A DNA stretch of 64,000 nt from Camellia lanceoleosa. Taxonomy: Eukaryota > Streptophyta > Magnoliopsida > Ericales > Theaceae. Location: the NCBI GenBank assembly GCA_025200525.1, contig CM045763.1, positions 91,419,944-91,483,943 on the forward strand, in the 5' to 3' direction. Positions 24,081-35,395 of the stretch are shown one piece after another. Numbering within the stretch: position 1 is the stretch's first letter; every line of letters begins with the position of its first letter. The notes under the pieces are model-generated. The model worked only from the letters and a program-made list of their open reading frames with translations, did no database searches and had not been told where the DNA came from. Position numbers and translations under genes: made by a program.

Positions 24081-24690
24081 TATTCTTTCTTTTCATTTTT
24101 CTTTTCTCCTTTTCTTTCTTTTTCTTTCTTTTTCTTTTTTCATTTTTTCATTATTGTTCTTTTCTTTTCTTTTTTTGTTCTTGCTTTAACTTTTGTCTGG
24201 GTCGCCCTTCCGAGTTTTTGGCCCAGCGAGCCTCTCAAGGATAGAAAAGTTTAACTTGTCCATGTTGATTGGTCGTAGGATCTCCAAGCCATCTGAATCC
24301 AGAAGAATGGCCGCTGTCTACTAATGATGTAGTGGCCCATTCAATTGGGTCTGAATTTGCCCCTAGTGTTTGTGGTTAGGAACTCGATTGTTCTATTCTT
24401 TCTTTTCATTTTTCTTTTCTCCTTTTCTTTCTTTTTCTTTTTTCATTTTTTCATTATTGTTCTTTTCTTTTCTTTTTTTGTTCTTGCTTTAACTTTTGTC
24501 TGGGTCGCCCTTCTGGGGTTTTGGCCCAGCGAGCCTCTCAAGGATAGAAAAGTTTAACTTGTCCATGTTGATTGGTCGTAGGATCTCCAAGCCATCTGAA
24601 TCCAGAAGAATGGCCGCTGTCTACTAATGATGTAGTGGCCCATTCAATTGGGTCTGAATTTGCCCCTAGTGTTTGTGGTTAGGAACTCGA
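24081..24690 (+). repeat. Tandem duplication of ~303 bp containing a pyrimidine tract
   Basis: Two nearly identical copies meet near 24384: GTCGCCCTTC at 24201 recurs as GTCGCCCTTCT at 24504. Each copy holds a 100-bp T/C tract, the reversed post-pol words, and a tail with CATGTTGATTGGTCGTAGGA. The first copy lies in 24081-24383. High identity between copies points to a fairly late duplication. Confidence 0.85.
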
Positions 24691-24944
24691 TTGTCCTTTC
24701 AGCAAAAATTTTCTTCTCTCAGATTCTGGGATTTGGCTTTCTTGCCGATCTCTATTGGCTTGAGAAATAACCAAGTTTTGAATCTTCTAGTGTATCTAAC
24801 CTTTTTTGCCCCTAGTTCAAGGGGTGCTTCTCATCCAGCTTTGCAAGCTTCCTTTGATGACATCTGACCTTATTGCCCCTAGTTCAAGGGCTGCTTTGAA
24901 TCTGGCCATGCAAGTCTCACATTGTGGTTGATTGTTTGAGCATT
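24691..24944 (-). other. Deletion-junction region of element 1
   Basis: Between the post-pol 3' region and the RT start there is only this 250 bp, with a twofold ~67-bp repeat marked by TTGCCCCTAGTTCAAGGG (24810 and 24877). No RT palm, RNase H or integrase sequence is seen, so most of pol is missing here. Confidence 0.55.
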
Positions 24945-25166
24945 TTACATCAAGGGTCGAGTCTTGAGGCCAAGAGTGATTCTATGCTGTATAATCTCAA
25001 GATCAATTCCAGGCATGTCTTCGTAGGACCGTGCAAAACATTTTTTGAAATCTTTTAATAAAGTGACTAGTCGCTCGTGCTCTTCTGAAGACAATGTAGA
25101 ACCAATCTGGATCAAGTCAGGATTCTTCTCAGTACTCATATTAATAGACATGATTTCACTCATCAA
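24945..25166 (-). pseudogene. Pol fragment of element 1: linker and very start of RT
   Basis: The 73-codon frame contains TLSSEEHERLVTLLKDFKKC, then SYEDMPGIDLEIIQHRI. It aligns with 43945-44110 of the plus-strand pol. This is the segment just before the RT fingers in Tat-lineage elements. It ends shortly after, with nothing of the catalytic palm left. Confidence 0.85.
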
Positions 25167-25566
25167 GGGCTTAACAGGCCTCTCTTTCTCTCAGTTGATC
25201 AAATTTTTGCAAATCCCGAGGAATTCCTTCCTTTTTGTTTTCATCACAGTTTTAGAAACAGTTTTGAAAAACTTTGGTCAATACAATGGTTTAAAGGCAC
25301 AGAGAAGTAAGTGGAAAAGTACTGCCGTTTCATTCAGATTTTCTGGTGCAACTGGCTCAATGGTAGAAACAGACGCAAAAGAAAGACTGAAAAAGACAAA
25401 CATAAAACAAGAAAGTGATGCCTGAGTTAATACGCCCGAAATCACCTGACTCTAACACAACAAGACTGACTCAAAATAATGAGACTAACTCAATACCCAA
25501 GTCTGAAAGTAAACTAATTAGCATTTTCAAAGTGCTGAAACAGTGTATGTCATCCACCACATCTGG
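25167..25566 (-). pseudogene. Decayed pol linker of element 1
   Basis: Weak similarity to the acidic pre-RT linker of element 2 (43700-43900). For example, a frame reading YFSVPLNHCID matches VYFSVPLIYCID there. Many stops are present. It ends at TCTGG, the target site of solo LTR K; the same segment resumes at 27886 with a frame reading DEPPVDGTHFTPDVVDDIH across the joined site. Confidence 0.55.
25562..25566. repeat. Target-site duplication TCTGG, left copy (solo LTR K)
   Basis: TCTGG directly precedes TGTAATCACC at 25567; the second copy, 27886-27890, directly follows GGGGCGTGACA. Confidence 0.9.
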
Positions 25567-27885
25567 TGTAATCACCTGACCCTCGCATATGATTTTGATA
25601 TATTTTTAGTCCCTATTTTGTCCTTTCAAAGGCTTACTGTGAAATTCTATAAGAAATTGAGATTACTTAAGTGAATCCTATGATTATGGATGTATATCTG
25701 TCTAATAAGGAAAACATCTGTTACAATTATAATGTTTGAACCAGAAATTGGAAGCCTTAGAGGCTTAATTACCAGAAATTGATTTTACATTTGAAGTCAG
25801 CATGATTTTTAGTTCTTAACAAGATTTTCTGTGAAATTTTGATTAGGAATGATTAAACTGATTGGTTTTTCGTCTTATTCACTTTTCTTTTATATATGTA
25901 AATATCCATGCTCTTTAACCATTGACTTGGGACTTCATCTCATAAAATATCCTGAGAAAGAGGGAAGGGAAGAATTTGAGAGGAGGAGTTCTTCAAGCTA
26001 GAGAGTAGGGAAAACTATAAGATTGTAGGGTTGAGAGCTCCAGGTATGTGACTTTTATTTGAATCCATTGATGATCATGTAACATAGGGTGTGTGTTGGT
26101 TAATTAAGAGGTGTTAGCATGGGATTGATTTGAGGTTAAGTTAGGTTATAGGGAGTAGAAGGTTATTTTATCTTTTATCTTTGTATTCTTTATCATTCTA
26201 TTCATTACCTTCACATACTTGAACTCATTTATGACTTTGAAGGATTGTGTGTATATGTGGTAATTATATGGAAGGGATTCAAAATGTCTAACTTGTGTTT
26301 ATGAATTGTGAGGAATTGAAGAATCAATTCATGTTGAAACTGGTACATGCTTGAAGCCTTAAACGGGCTATTCTATCTTTTGAACCATGTTACATCAATT
26401 AAGAGACTTATTTCAAGCCTTAGAAAAGCTTACCAAAAGTTGGGTTTTGTGGGAAATTCGGACTGGAAATTGAGGTAAATCGACGCACGTGCAGGGGTCA
26501 TGGCCGCACGTGCAGGAAGCGAGGAATTTTGGCACTTCAGCTACTGTCTAAAAAGCACATGCGGGGCATCACTACCACACGCGATGGTATTTACCGACGC
26601 GGGGGCTCACTCCGCTTTTGCGTGCTAGACCCTCGGATATTTTTAGAATTTGTATTTTATGCCTATTAATGTGTGTAAAATTCATTTGAAGTGAAATGAA
26701 TCCAGAAAGAATTCAACAAAGAGAATGAACTAATTTGCAAGTTATGAATGTGTGCAGGACACACTCTAGGAGGAACTAGCACGTCGTCACAACACTGTGA
26801 GTAGTAGTACGCTTTACTATAGCTAATGTTTGCCATTAGCATTCTGTTAATTCTGTTAATTATGTAACTATGTGAATGATTCAAAGAATGAGAATAACTA
26901 ACGAAAAGGATGAAACTACTTTCATATGACTATGGAATTCTGTAAGACGCTGAAATCAGTTTACTCTGAAGACATCTGGGCCTATGGCCATTCCGTTTAA
27001 GTTGTTATGGTATGAAACAAGGAGCTACACGGAACTAAGTGCTACGATGTGAGTCACCTCTAGAGTCCATGTGAGACACCTCTTGGGTTCATACATGCAT
27101 GTTCAAGGGCTTAATGCCAATATACTCAAGGGCTCAATGCCAATATGTTCAAGGGCTTAATGCTAATATGTTCAAGGGCTCAATGCCAACATGTTTAAGG
27201 GCTTAATGCCAATATATTCAAGGGCTTATTGCCACTCCGTTCAGGGGCTTAAAGCCATTATGCCATTATGTTTCAAGATTGGGCCCAAGGCCGTTCTGAA
27301 ATTGATACAGAATCAGATTAAACATGTAATCTCTGCATTTACGTACGCATTGATTTGTATCGTGATTTAAGTTGAACATCAAATTATAAAAGTATTACTA
27401 TTCACTGAGCCTGGCTCACCTTGTGTTATGTTTGTTTCTGTAGGTAACCAACCAAGTGGTTAGTCCTAAGCCATGACGATCGTCCTCTTTTGTCAACCTC
27501 TGTGTGTCCAGGCCCTAGATGAAGCCACTCATATTTTTGTGAAGTTTTGGTGAACTTTTGACATTGCACTCTAATTATTGGCCTAAGGTTGAAATGTGTA
27601 TAACACTTTCTTCCACAATGTTTTTTGTTATATGCCCAATCATAGGGCTGGGCTTGTATATGTATATGTATATAACCAATGCTCAGGTGTATGTTTTGGA
27701 TTTTATTTGCATGTTATGATGTTTATGATCTTGGCATAGTAGTAGTAGCTCAATGGAGTTTGTTTCTATTAATTTATGATATTTAATGCTTCTGTTACCG
27801 CCCCGTACGTTATGTATATCAGGTTAAATGTCCGTTTTTGAATAGATCATGCCCAAACTTTTAGGGGCGAGTTTGGGGCGTGACA
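25567..27885 (-). mobile_element. Solo LTR 'K' of a different gypsy family (2,319 bp)
   Basis: On the minus strand it starts TGTCACGCCCCAAACTCGCC and ends GGTGATTACA, with perfect TG...CA ends and the duplication TCTGG on both sides. There is no internal domain. The TGTCACGCCCC start and size recall Tekay/Del-type chromovirus LTRs; that family call is an inference. It shares no sequence with the LTRs around it. Inside, 27110-27265 is a short tandem array. Open frames in it (such as 26666-26884) are incidental. Confidence 0.85.
27110..27265 (+). repeat. Tandem array of a 23-bp unit, about 7 copies, in solo LTR K
   Basis: The unit is ATGTTCAAGGGCTTAATGCC plus AAT. Copies differ by one to four bases, and the array decays at its right end (CCGTTCAGGGGCTTAAAGCC). 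Each copy has a minimal GGC/GCC inverted repeat around TTAAT. Confidence 0.85.
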
Positions 27886-30333
27886 TCTGGAGTAAAATGA
27901 GTGCCATCAACAGGTGGTTCATCCCCGATCACATAGTCACATTATCTCTCTAGTTCATCGATCCAATGCTGATAGACTTTGTAGGACCCGGTGGAGTGAT
28001 GACCTTATTCTCAATCAGATCTTGAACTTCATGGCGAAGACAAAAACAACCGTCAATGTCATGGCTGGTTTGTTGATGGAAGGCACAGTACTTGGCAGCA
28101 TTATGCTTGGCTGGAAGGAGATCAGGCAGAGGTCGAAGGTCAAGGGGTTTGAGATGGCCTTGTCCTATGAGGATTTGGAGAGCTTTGGACAAGGTCATGT
28201 AAAGGGGATTAAGGTGTGGTTTCCAGTCCTGCCAGGGTTGACAGAGTGGTTGGCAGGTGTTGACTAGATTTGATGACCTCTTATGGGTGTAGGATTGGAG
28301 CTGAAAGGGATGTTTCTTGTACAACAGTCTTTTTCATGGTTTATTCCTGGATTCAAAATGCTCCCAACCTGAGTGACAAAAGTGTCATCCACAGTCTTTG
28401 GAACAACTACAAGTACTTACTGTTTGTTCAGCCCTTTGACCTTTAACGCCTTAATAACCCACTGAAGCTGTTCATAAGGATCAATACTTGCCCCGGCCTT
28501 GTTCTTGCCCATTGCCTCCACTTTACCAAGGGATTAGGTCGCGATATCGGAGCAGAGCCTAGTTGTTGTCGACATGTCATCACCCATACTTGAGATAGCT
28601 TCTGGTTTGCAATTTTCAATAGCAGCTCGCCCCAAGATTAGGGAGCTTTTGGTGTGAAATTTCTGGCATATGATGTGGTCGATGATGGAGCCAAAATCTC
28701 GAAGGCTAAATCTCCCATAGTTCTCTGAAGATCTTCAATCATGCTCATTAGCTCAGAAGTAGTGGGTTCATGGGTTTGAGATGATTGGGGTTTAAGTGCA
28801 TCCATCATACGCAAGTCCGTGCTTGTTGGAATGAACACCTCAGGCTTGGGTAAATGGGCCGGGGTGATGTATATGCTGGGGTTGTAGGTGGAAGACAGTA
28901 TATGGATTAGGTTGAGGCGTGAAGACAATGGGTTAGTGGTGGCCTGAGGCCCTTTTGGTGGAGCTATGATCTCTTCATCAATAAGATCCAGAATCTTATG
29001 ACGGAGGCGGATACAATGGTTTATATCATGACCATACTGTTGATGATGAGCACAGTATTTAGCGGGGTCATGTCTTGGTGGAAGAGGATTTGGGAGGGGT
29101 CGGGGTTCTACGAGCTCTAGGTATCCTTTTTCTAGTAGCGTTTTCAAGGCTTGAGACAGACTCATGTAAAGAGGATGGAAATTTCAAGCTTGGGGCCGAG
29201 TTGAAGTAGTGGGTTTTTCGCTATTGATGGAAGTGGTGACAGTGTTTACTTTTGAGCATTTCACAGTTGTGCTATCATTAGTAGTAGCATTAGAACTGCG
29301 AACAACATTCTTCTTCAAAGGCTCATTATCTTTCACAATGATCCCTTATCTGATGGCATCCTTGATTTGAACCACAATTTCATAAAGCTCTGTAAAGGTA
29401 AATAGAGGTAGAACAATCATTTTCTGCAGCAACTTGCCGTGCAGATTACGAACAATCATTCTTATCTGATCCTTCTCAGAAGGTCTCGTGGTCATTATCA
29501 AGGCTTTAGCCCTCTATCTCGTCACAAACTCAAAGAAACCCTCATTCAGCTCTTGGCAGGTTGCCTTGAGATCACGAGTTATGACCTCAATCTGTGTATT
29601 GTAAGAGTATTGAGCAATGAAGGCTTCGGCCATCTCCTCCCAATTCTGTTTGACGAAATCCTCTAACTTAGCATACCAAATGGCCATTATACCTGACATG
29701 GCGACCAAAGAGAGATAACTTCTGTGGTCTGGTTAAGCCCATCGGTCGCAAATTATTAGAAAACAATCACAAGTGGACCATTAGATCCCCAGAGCTGTCA
29801 AAACGATCAATGTGCGGCATCTTAAACCGGTCCGACAATGTAACCACAAAATCAGTGTGTCCATCCTCTATGTCTGGGATGAAGTTGACCCCTTGTGCTC
29901 TCTTGAATAACTTTTCCAATTTATTAACCTTAAGTGTAGTTGGGTTAACCTCGAACTCGAATGGAGCCTCGGTCTGATAAACTGGTGCTTTGGAAGCTTG
30001 TGCTGGGATTGGCTCTATTGGATTGCCCTATTTTTCTTAGACATTGGCAGTGGCCGCTGTTGGCTATGGTTACTATTGCTGATGCTGTAGCCTGGTTATA
30101 ACCTCGGCCTGACGGGCCGTAACCTCAGCTTGATGGACTGTGTCATGCTATAGTGTCTCAACTGTCTGCTGTAAATGATGTATTAGTTCCTCCATACGCG
30201 CCGGGAGATATTGTGCCATCGGAATAGGTGACTGGTCTTGTGCTGGATTGGAAGTAGATGATTGTTCCTGAACCGGACTGGACACAAGTGAGCCAAAGGG
30301 TGACTATTGTAGGAACTGGATTGGTGAATTCAT
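27886..30333 (-). pseudogene. Gag pseudogene of element 1, with two zinc knuckles
   Basis: Start ATG at 30333 (MNSPIQFLQ) is followed at once by a TAG. Then come an N-terminal helix (MAQYLPARMEELIHHLQQ), the Gag core (29708-29514: MAIWYAKLEDFVKQNWEEMAEAF) and FTFTELYEI-like sequence near 29400. Knuckle 1 lies at 29054-29013 (C-AHH-QQYG-H-DINH-C pattern). A middle domain follows with LMSMIEDLQRTMGDLAFE (near 28740) and DPYEQLQWVIKALKVKG. Knuckle 2 lies at 28087-28046 (YCAFHQQTSHDIDGC). Both knuckles keep all four ligands, spaced C-x2-H-x4-H-x4-C, and are about 320 codons apart. Several stops and frame changes make it a pseudogene. It runs on into the pol linker, interrupted by solo LTR K. Confidence 0.85.
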
Positions 30334-31143
30334 TCTAATCCTCCTTCGTCTTGTAACCGGCAGTATTGAAGCAAACATCAGTTGCCCTTGAACTAGGTCC
30401 CGGACCTTGCAAAGTTTATCGACACGAGTCCAGAGTACCTGGGGGATATCGGAGCCTTCTGAGGCTATGGTTCTAAGACTACTTAGCAAAAGAGAAAACA
30501 GACAGCACCTCAGCCAAATTTCACCAGAACAGATATGATCATAGCTGAGTGACTGTACTCCGCACAGAATTCTGCCCCAAAATAGATACCAACTGTACCA
30601 TTGATATGAAACACTCCTATATAGTTTCACTACAAAGCACATACTAGGTAAAGAGAGCCAAAACACCCCTATGAGGGGGTAGGTTACCCTGTCCTAATTT
30701 TGTCAGGAACTAGGGTAATCTATTGCAAACAAGCAGTTTCACCCAATCCTGCACAAGGGTCGGCATCCTACCCTAGTTTGGAACAATCTCTATAGCTTTA
30801 CTATATGCAACTAGGCCGAATGGTTAGAAGGGTACCTCGGTAAGACTACCTAATAAACCTCTCACACCTAACACCGAGAAGTAAAAGGAGAATCAAACGG
30901 TACAGTGGAAGTCCAGATCTAAGGGTTGTGTTCATATCATGGTAGAGCCCATGACAAGTCAGCCTTTTGGCAAGCTTTTAGGCAAGTCTTTAGCAAATTG
31001 TCCAGGAATAGCAAATGGGAAACACAGCGACTTAAATGCACCAATGCAAATGCAATGCAAAGAAACATATAAATGTAAATAAAATTTCATATCATGAATT
31101 TCGAGTCAAGTTGTCTAAAGTCCCCAACAAAGTCACCAGAAAC
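30334..31143 (-). other. Leader and primer-binding site of element 1
   Basis: From 31143 leftward: GTTTC then TGGTGACTTTGTTGGGGA, the tRNA-Arg primer site, followed by the leader shared with elements 2 and 4. An open frame covering much of it (30666-30304) is non-conserved except for its last nine codons, which are the Gag start. Confidence 0.75.
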
Positions 31144-34100
31144 TGTAGCTAGACTTTTCATGCCCTATTCCGGAAGTTGAATAAGCCCCACAGTATCGGA
31201 CTCCCATGGTTCTGAATCTGATCTTACAAGTGCAATGTCAAATAGATAATCACCAAAGAGCCCAAATCTGACAAATCTTTTTAGAAAATCGATTTTGAAT
31301 CAAAATGCAAAAAATGAACTGCTTTGCCAAATATAGAGTCACCACCTAAATGTTTTATTTTTGTGAAATTTAGGAAACCTATAACTTGTGCCAAAGACCA
31401 CGTGTCCGTCATCACCAAGATTGTCTCGGCTCGGGAACTTAGGTACGAGAGAAAAAGGTCATGAATTGAGCACCCCTGCTCGCCTGATCAAAGATCGGCC
31501 TCTACTAATCATGATACGAATCTTATCTACATTATATGTGTTTGTTCTATTTATTAGGCTAGCATTACTATGTGATGCGCACACACACAAGTATAGACTA
31601 GTTTGCAAAAATTGGAGCACTTGATCTCATGTTTGTTGTTGAAAATTGTTTCTAATATGTACCACTTGAAAAAGTGATGTCATATGTACATAACTAAAAT
31701 TATTCCAATTCTAGCAATTAGCCTTCATCCACAGGCATTCAAGTAGTTTATCATTTAAGCATCTAGCCTCATGGTAAGCATGCTAAAGTGAGAAAAGGCT
31801 CACCTAGTACTTCAAGCCAAAAGAGAAACTAGTTAGAAAAATGCATGATTCCTAACTATGCAATATGACTAATGCAACACATGCGATATGCAACAAATAG
31901 GCTCAGCTACTAATATGGCAGGTGAAGCAATTTGATAGCATGCGGTCTAAGCACATATTCAAAGAAGTATTAAACTAACAATGCAAGTTAGAATGATGTG
32001 CCAAGCCCAACGCATGCAAGACAAGTGGATGCAAACATGAAGTATGCTAAACAAAACATGATGCTCTAAACTAACCATCATAAGCTAGTAAATAAAAGGG
32101 AGAAAGACGTGGGGTTGAAAGACATACACGTTATTACAACATTTGCGCCCTCACGAAGGAGAGCCCAAATAGACTTACCAGCTAACTAATTAAAGCTAAA
32201 CTAATTAATTAACTAGCTATTACAAAGTGAAACAAATAAATTAGCTAAGCTATTTAACTAATTATTACAACAACAAATTGATTAACTATTGTAGCTAACT
32301 AATTATTACAATAAATCAAAATGAACTAATTATTTACATGAATACCATATGAAAAGAGTGCTAAGCTAGCTATTCTAATTACTCTGCCTCAAGAAACGAG
32401 GAATGCTCATACATGAATGTGGTTTTCACCTGAAAAAGCCATTATTTCTGCTGCTGAATGCCTCTGTTTCACAGTAGAATACTTACATTGATTTCCACCT
32501 CCAGACCAACTACGTTCTGCTGGGGAAGAACACTACTGGATTTTACATTGGTGGCCAGCAAAGGGCCTATTGTCCACAGAAGGTGGCATGCTGGCCATTG
32601 ATGCCTGTATTGTCCTGTTGCAATAGAGAGAAAATAGAGTAGGGACAGGGTATTCTCATGGGTTTTTTGGCGCAATTTAACCCTCCTTATCATTTGAACA
32701 ACTCAAAGGAGTAGTAAACTTGGTTCACAAACCATCAATGGATGCAATTTCAATGCATAATGGCCTATGAACCAAAGTGTGCAAGTTCAATAAATGCAAC
32801 AATACAAGACTCTTAAAACCACCTCCCTATCATGAATGATCAAGGGAAGTAGTTGACAATGAATCTTAAACCGTTTTTATCACTAATGAGTATGAAACGA
32901 CTCAAGACTCAAGGGTTCAATTAACGTCCGATTGAACCCAACCCGAGTTATTAACTTGTTCCATTTTTAGTTTAAGTTTTATTTTAATTACCAGCCATTC
33001 TTTAACCAATTGAGTCCAAAAGTGATCTTAACTCCTCCAATGGAAAGCTGTCTCAAACTTGGGCATGAAAGAGACATGATACTGTTGGAAATGAACCCCC
33101 AAAGGGATTAAACCATTAAGCATGACATGCCAATCTCATGCCTTGACGAACAAATAATTTGAAACCACTTTTAACGCAAAGCAAAAGCCAATAAAGGAGG
33201 GAGGTTGCAGAGGTGATTAAGAGTGATCACAAGTATGGAAAAGCACTAAATAAATGCAATCAACTCAAATAAGGTGATGTCTAAGGCCTAAAACACCAAA
33301 CTCATGAGGACAATTACACTACAAGCATGCAAAACAAAGCTCAAATGTAACAAACACTTAAAACCAATCTTAAAACAGTTTTAAATAAGTCCTAAAACAT
33401 GTTGGAATTAAGACAAAAAATAGCTAGAATAATAAGCTAAAACATAGAGCTATGTAAGCTAGTGAACAAGACACAAGAAGGGGAGGCTAACCCCCTTAAT
33501 TTTGGACTTCAAAAAGTGTTTTTAGCCACTAAAATAACTCTAAAATTCAATATTTAAAAACTCATAAAAAGGTGACAACAAGGTGGGAAACACAAGGGTA
33601 AAGGCCTTGAGTGCAAGGTGTAAAGAACGGTGAGCCACCCCTCCACCTTTATTGGACTTAAAACCCAAGTTTCAACCTAAAATTTTGGAGTTTAGAAAGT
33701 CCAAAACCAGCCCATAAATAGTACAAAAAAATTGCTGGAATGAAGACAAAAGTAGCTAAAACATGGAGCAATTTAACCTAGTAAACAAGCCAAAGGAGGG
33801 GTGGCTAACCCCTTCATTTTTGGGACTTCAAAATATGAATTTTAGCCTCTGAAAAACTTTGAAATTCAGTGGTAAAAAGTTGGAAAAAAGTTGAGGAAGA
33901 GATGGGAAACACAAGTGTAAAGGCTTAGAGAACAAGGTTCAAAGAAGGGTGGTTAGCCCCTCTACCTTTAATAGCCTTAAACCAGAAGCTTCAGCCCATA
34001 AAAACAGTTGGAAAACACTTCAAAATTAGCAAGAAAAGATAAAAAAGAAATACTGAAAAGATGCTTAAAATTATACCCCTTGAAGAGGAATAACACTTTT

Positions 34101-35256
34101 GTTCACAAACTAACAAGTTCTCACTCTCAAGGACAAAAATTTGGACTCAATAACGTCAACAATGAGAGCTCCAATATTGGTTTAGGAAGTGTAGAGAGAG
34201 GGTGTATAGGTTGCAAGGTTGAGATAGAGAGAGAATTTCAAGTTTTGGCCCTTAAGGATTTTTTTGTAACCTTAAACCATGAAGGAAGGTCCCCTATATA
34301 TTGGAAAATAGCCCCTCAGGTCGAAAATATCAAGCCTGGAACAGCTGGAGCTTTTGGGGGACTGCTGGCCAAAAATATGTGTTTTTCACCAGTGGTCGGC
34401 AGGCCAGACGTGTGAATTGCCGGCCACAAATCGTGGCCTTCCATCCACCTGCCATCCACCAATAGTGGCCTGTTGGCCACAAAAAACTACTTCTAGGCCT
34501 GACTTCAAACCGGCATATCTCTTTCATCTAGACTCGATTTTAGGTTATTATTGAGTCTAAATTGAAGCCCCATAAGTCTACTTTCTAATGGTGGTAGCCT
34601 CACATCCAAATTATATGTGTCCAAAGAGAGATGCCTATTTTAGTGAAGGTTGCTCATTTTTATCTTAACCAGATTGATACCTAACTTCAAACAGCCATAT
34701 CTCCCTCATCCGAACTTGGCTTTTGGAGATTCTTGGATCTAAATTGAAGCCCCGAAAGTCCAATTTCCAATGGTTGTGGCCTCACAACTAAAGTAAGTGT
34801 ACAAAGAGATAGGCCTGATTTAGTGAAAACTACTCAATTTTCTCTTAACTGTTCCAAGCTCAACTTCTCCCCAACTAGTTTTCTTTCTTCTCCTCCAATT
34901 TTCTTCAACTCCAAACCTATAAATAAGAGGTTTAAAATATTTTTCAAAGAGTTCACCTCTCTTCCATTTATTTCCACTTCGTCCTTGCTCGGTTTACCAA
35001 AAAGTGCATTTTTTAATGGAATGCGAGCCTCGCAACATCGTAGAAACATTTTCAAAAATATTTTGAAAGAGAGGGTTTTGACGTCTAAAAAAAGTTTCGG
35101 TCCAAAATAGTTTTGGTTTGAAATGGGGTGAATGGTTGGGATTTAGAAGCTCTTGTTATTGAAGAAATCAAACATTTGCACAGCATAACTTTCATCATCG
35201 AGTGATCAACTTGTGGCATCTAAGTCTTAAGGGCAGTCAAAAATGGGGTGTCTATA
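31144..35256 (-). mobile_element. LTR 'B', 5' LTR of element 1
   Basis: On the minus strand it starts TATAGACACCCC (worn TGTAG) at 35256 and ends CTAGCTACA at 31144. It matches LTR A block for block: TATA box 34295-34301, GGCC modules near 34395-34475 and 32550-32600, the doubled 183-bp U3 block 34505-34870, and the AT-rich TTAATTA region 32180-32380. Open frames at 34008 and 34823 recur in A and are LTR sequence. Confidence 0.9.
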
Positions 35257-35395
35257 CGCAGTATTCCCCAGCAAATATAGAGGAATTAATACTCCATCTA
35301 CAACAAATAGTTGACACACTACAGCATGATGTAGCTCGTCAGGCCGAGGTCACACCTAGGCTATAGTAACAGTAACTGCAGCCGCCCGCGGCTAT
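35257..35395 (+). pseudogene. Gag segment of element 2 between two insertions
   Basis: It starts with the CGCAG duplication and continues the interrupted Gag: QYSPANIEELILHLQQIVDT, then LQHDVARQAEV. This pairs with MEELIHHLQQTVETL in element 1. It ends at GCTAT, target site of solo LTR C. Confidence 0.85.
35391..35395. repeat. Target-site duplication GCTAT (partner GCGAT at 39150-39154) of solo LTR C
   Basis: The two five-base flanks of LTR C differ at one base, as expected for an old duplication. Confidence 0.65.

Larger units (their letters stand above)
15645..35256 (-). mobile_element. Element 1: complete, pol-deleted minus-strand LTR retrotransposon (about 19.6 kb)
   Basis: The boundaries are the two LTRs, A (3' LTR, 15645-19800) and B (5' LTR, 31144-35256), flanked by CGCAG. 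On the minus strand the order is: LTR B, tRNA-Arg primer site, leader, gag, scraps of pol linker and RT start, 3' spacer with an antisense-gene remnant and a minisatellite array, polypurine tract, LTR A. Pol is missing from the RT fingers through integrase, so the element could only have moved with proteins from relatives. Solo LTR K (25567-27885) is a later insertion. Sister LTRs A and B agree over almost their whole length but differ at many scattered bases, so the insertion is not recent. Confidence 0.9.

Noticed and set aside
25045..25425. 126-codon plus-strand open frame
   Set aside because: It is the shadow of the minus-strand RT start and linker.
27110..27265. CRISPR-like regular repeat
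   Set aside because: Units are head-to-tail without unique spacers, in plant retrotransposon sequence.
34008..34415. 135-codon open frame with a near twin at 18550
   Set aside because: Both lie inside sister LTRs A and B at the same place and are non-coding LTR sequence; the similarity is due to the LTR copy.
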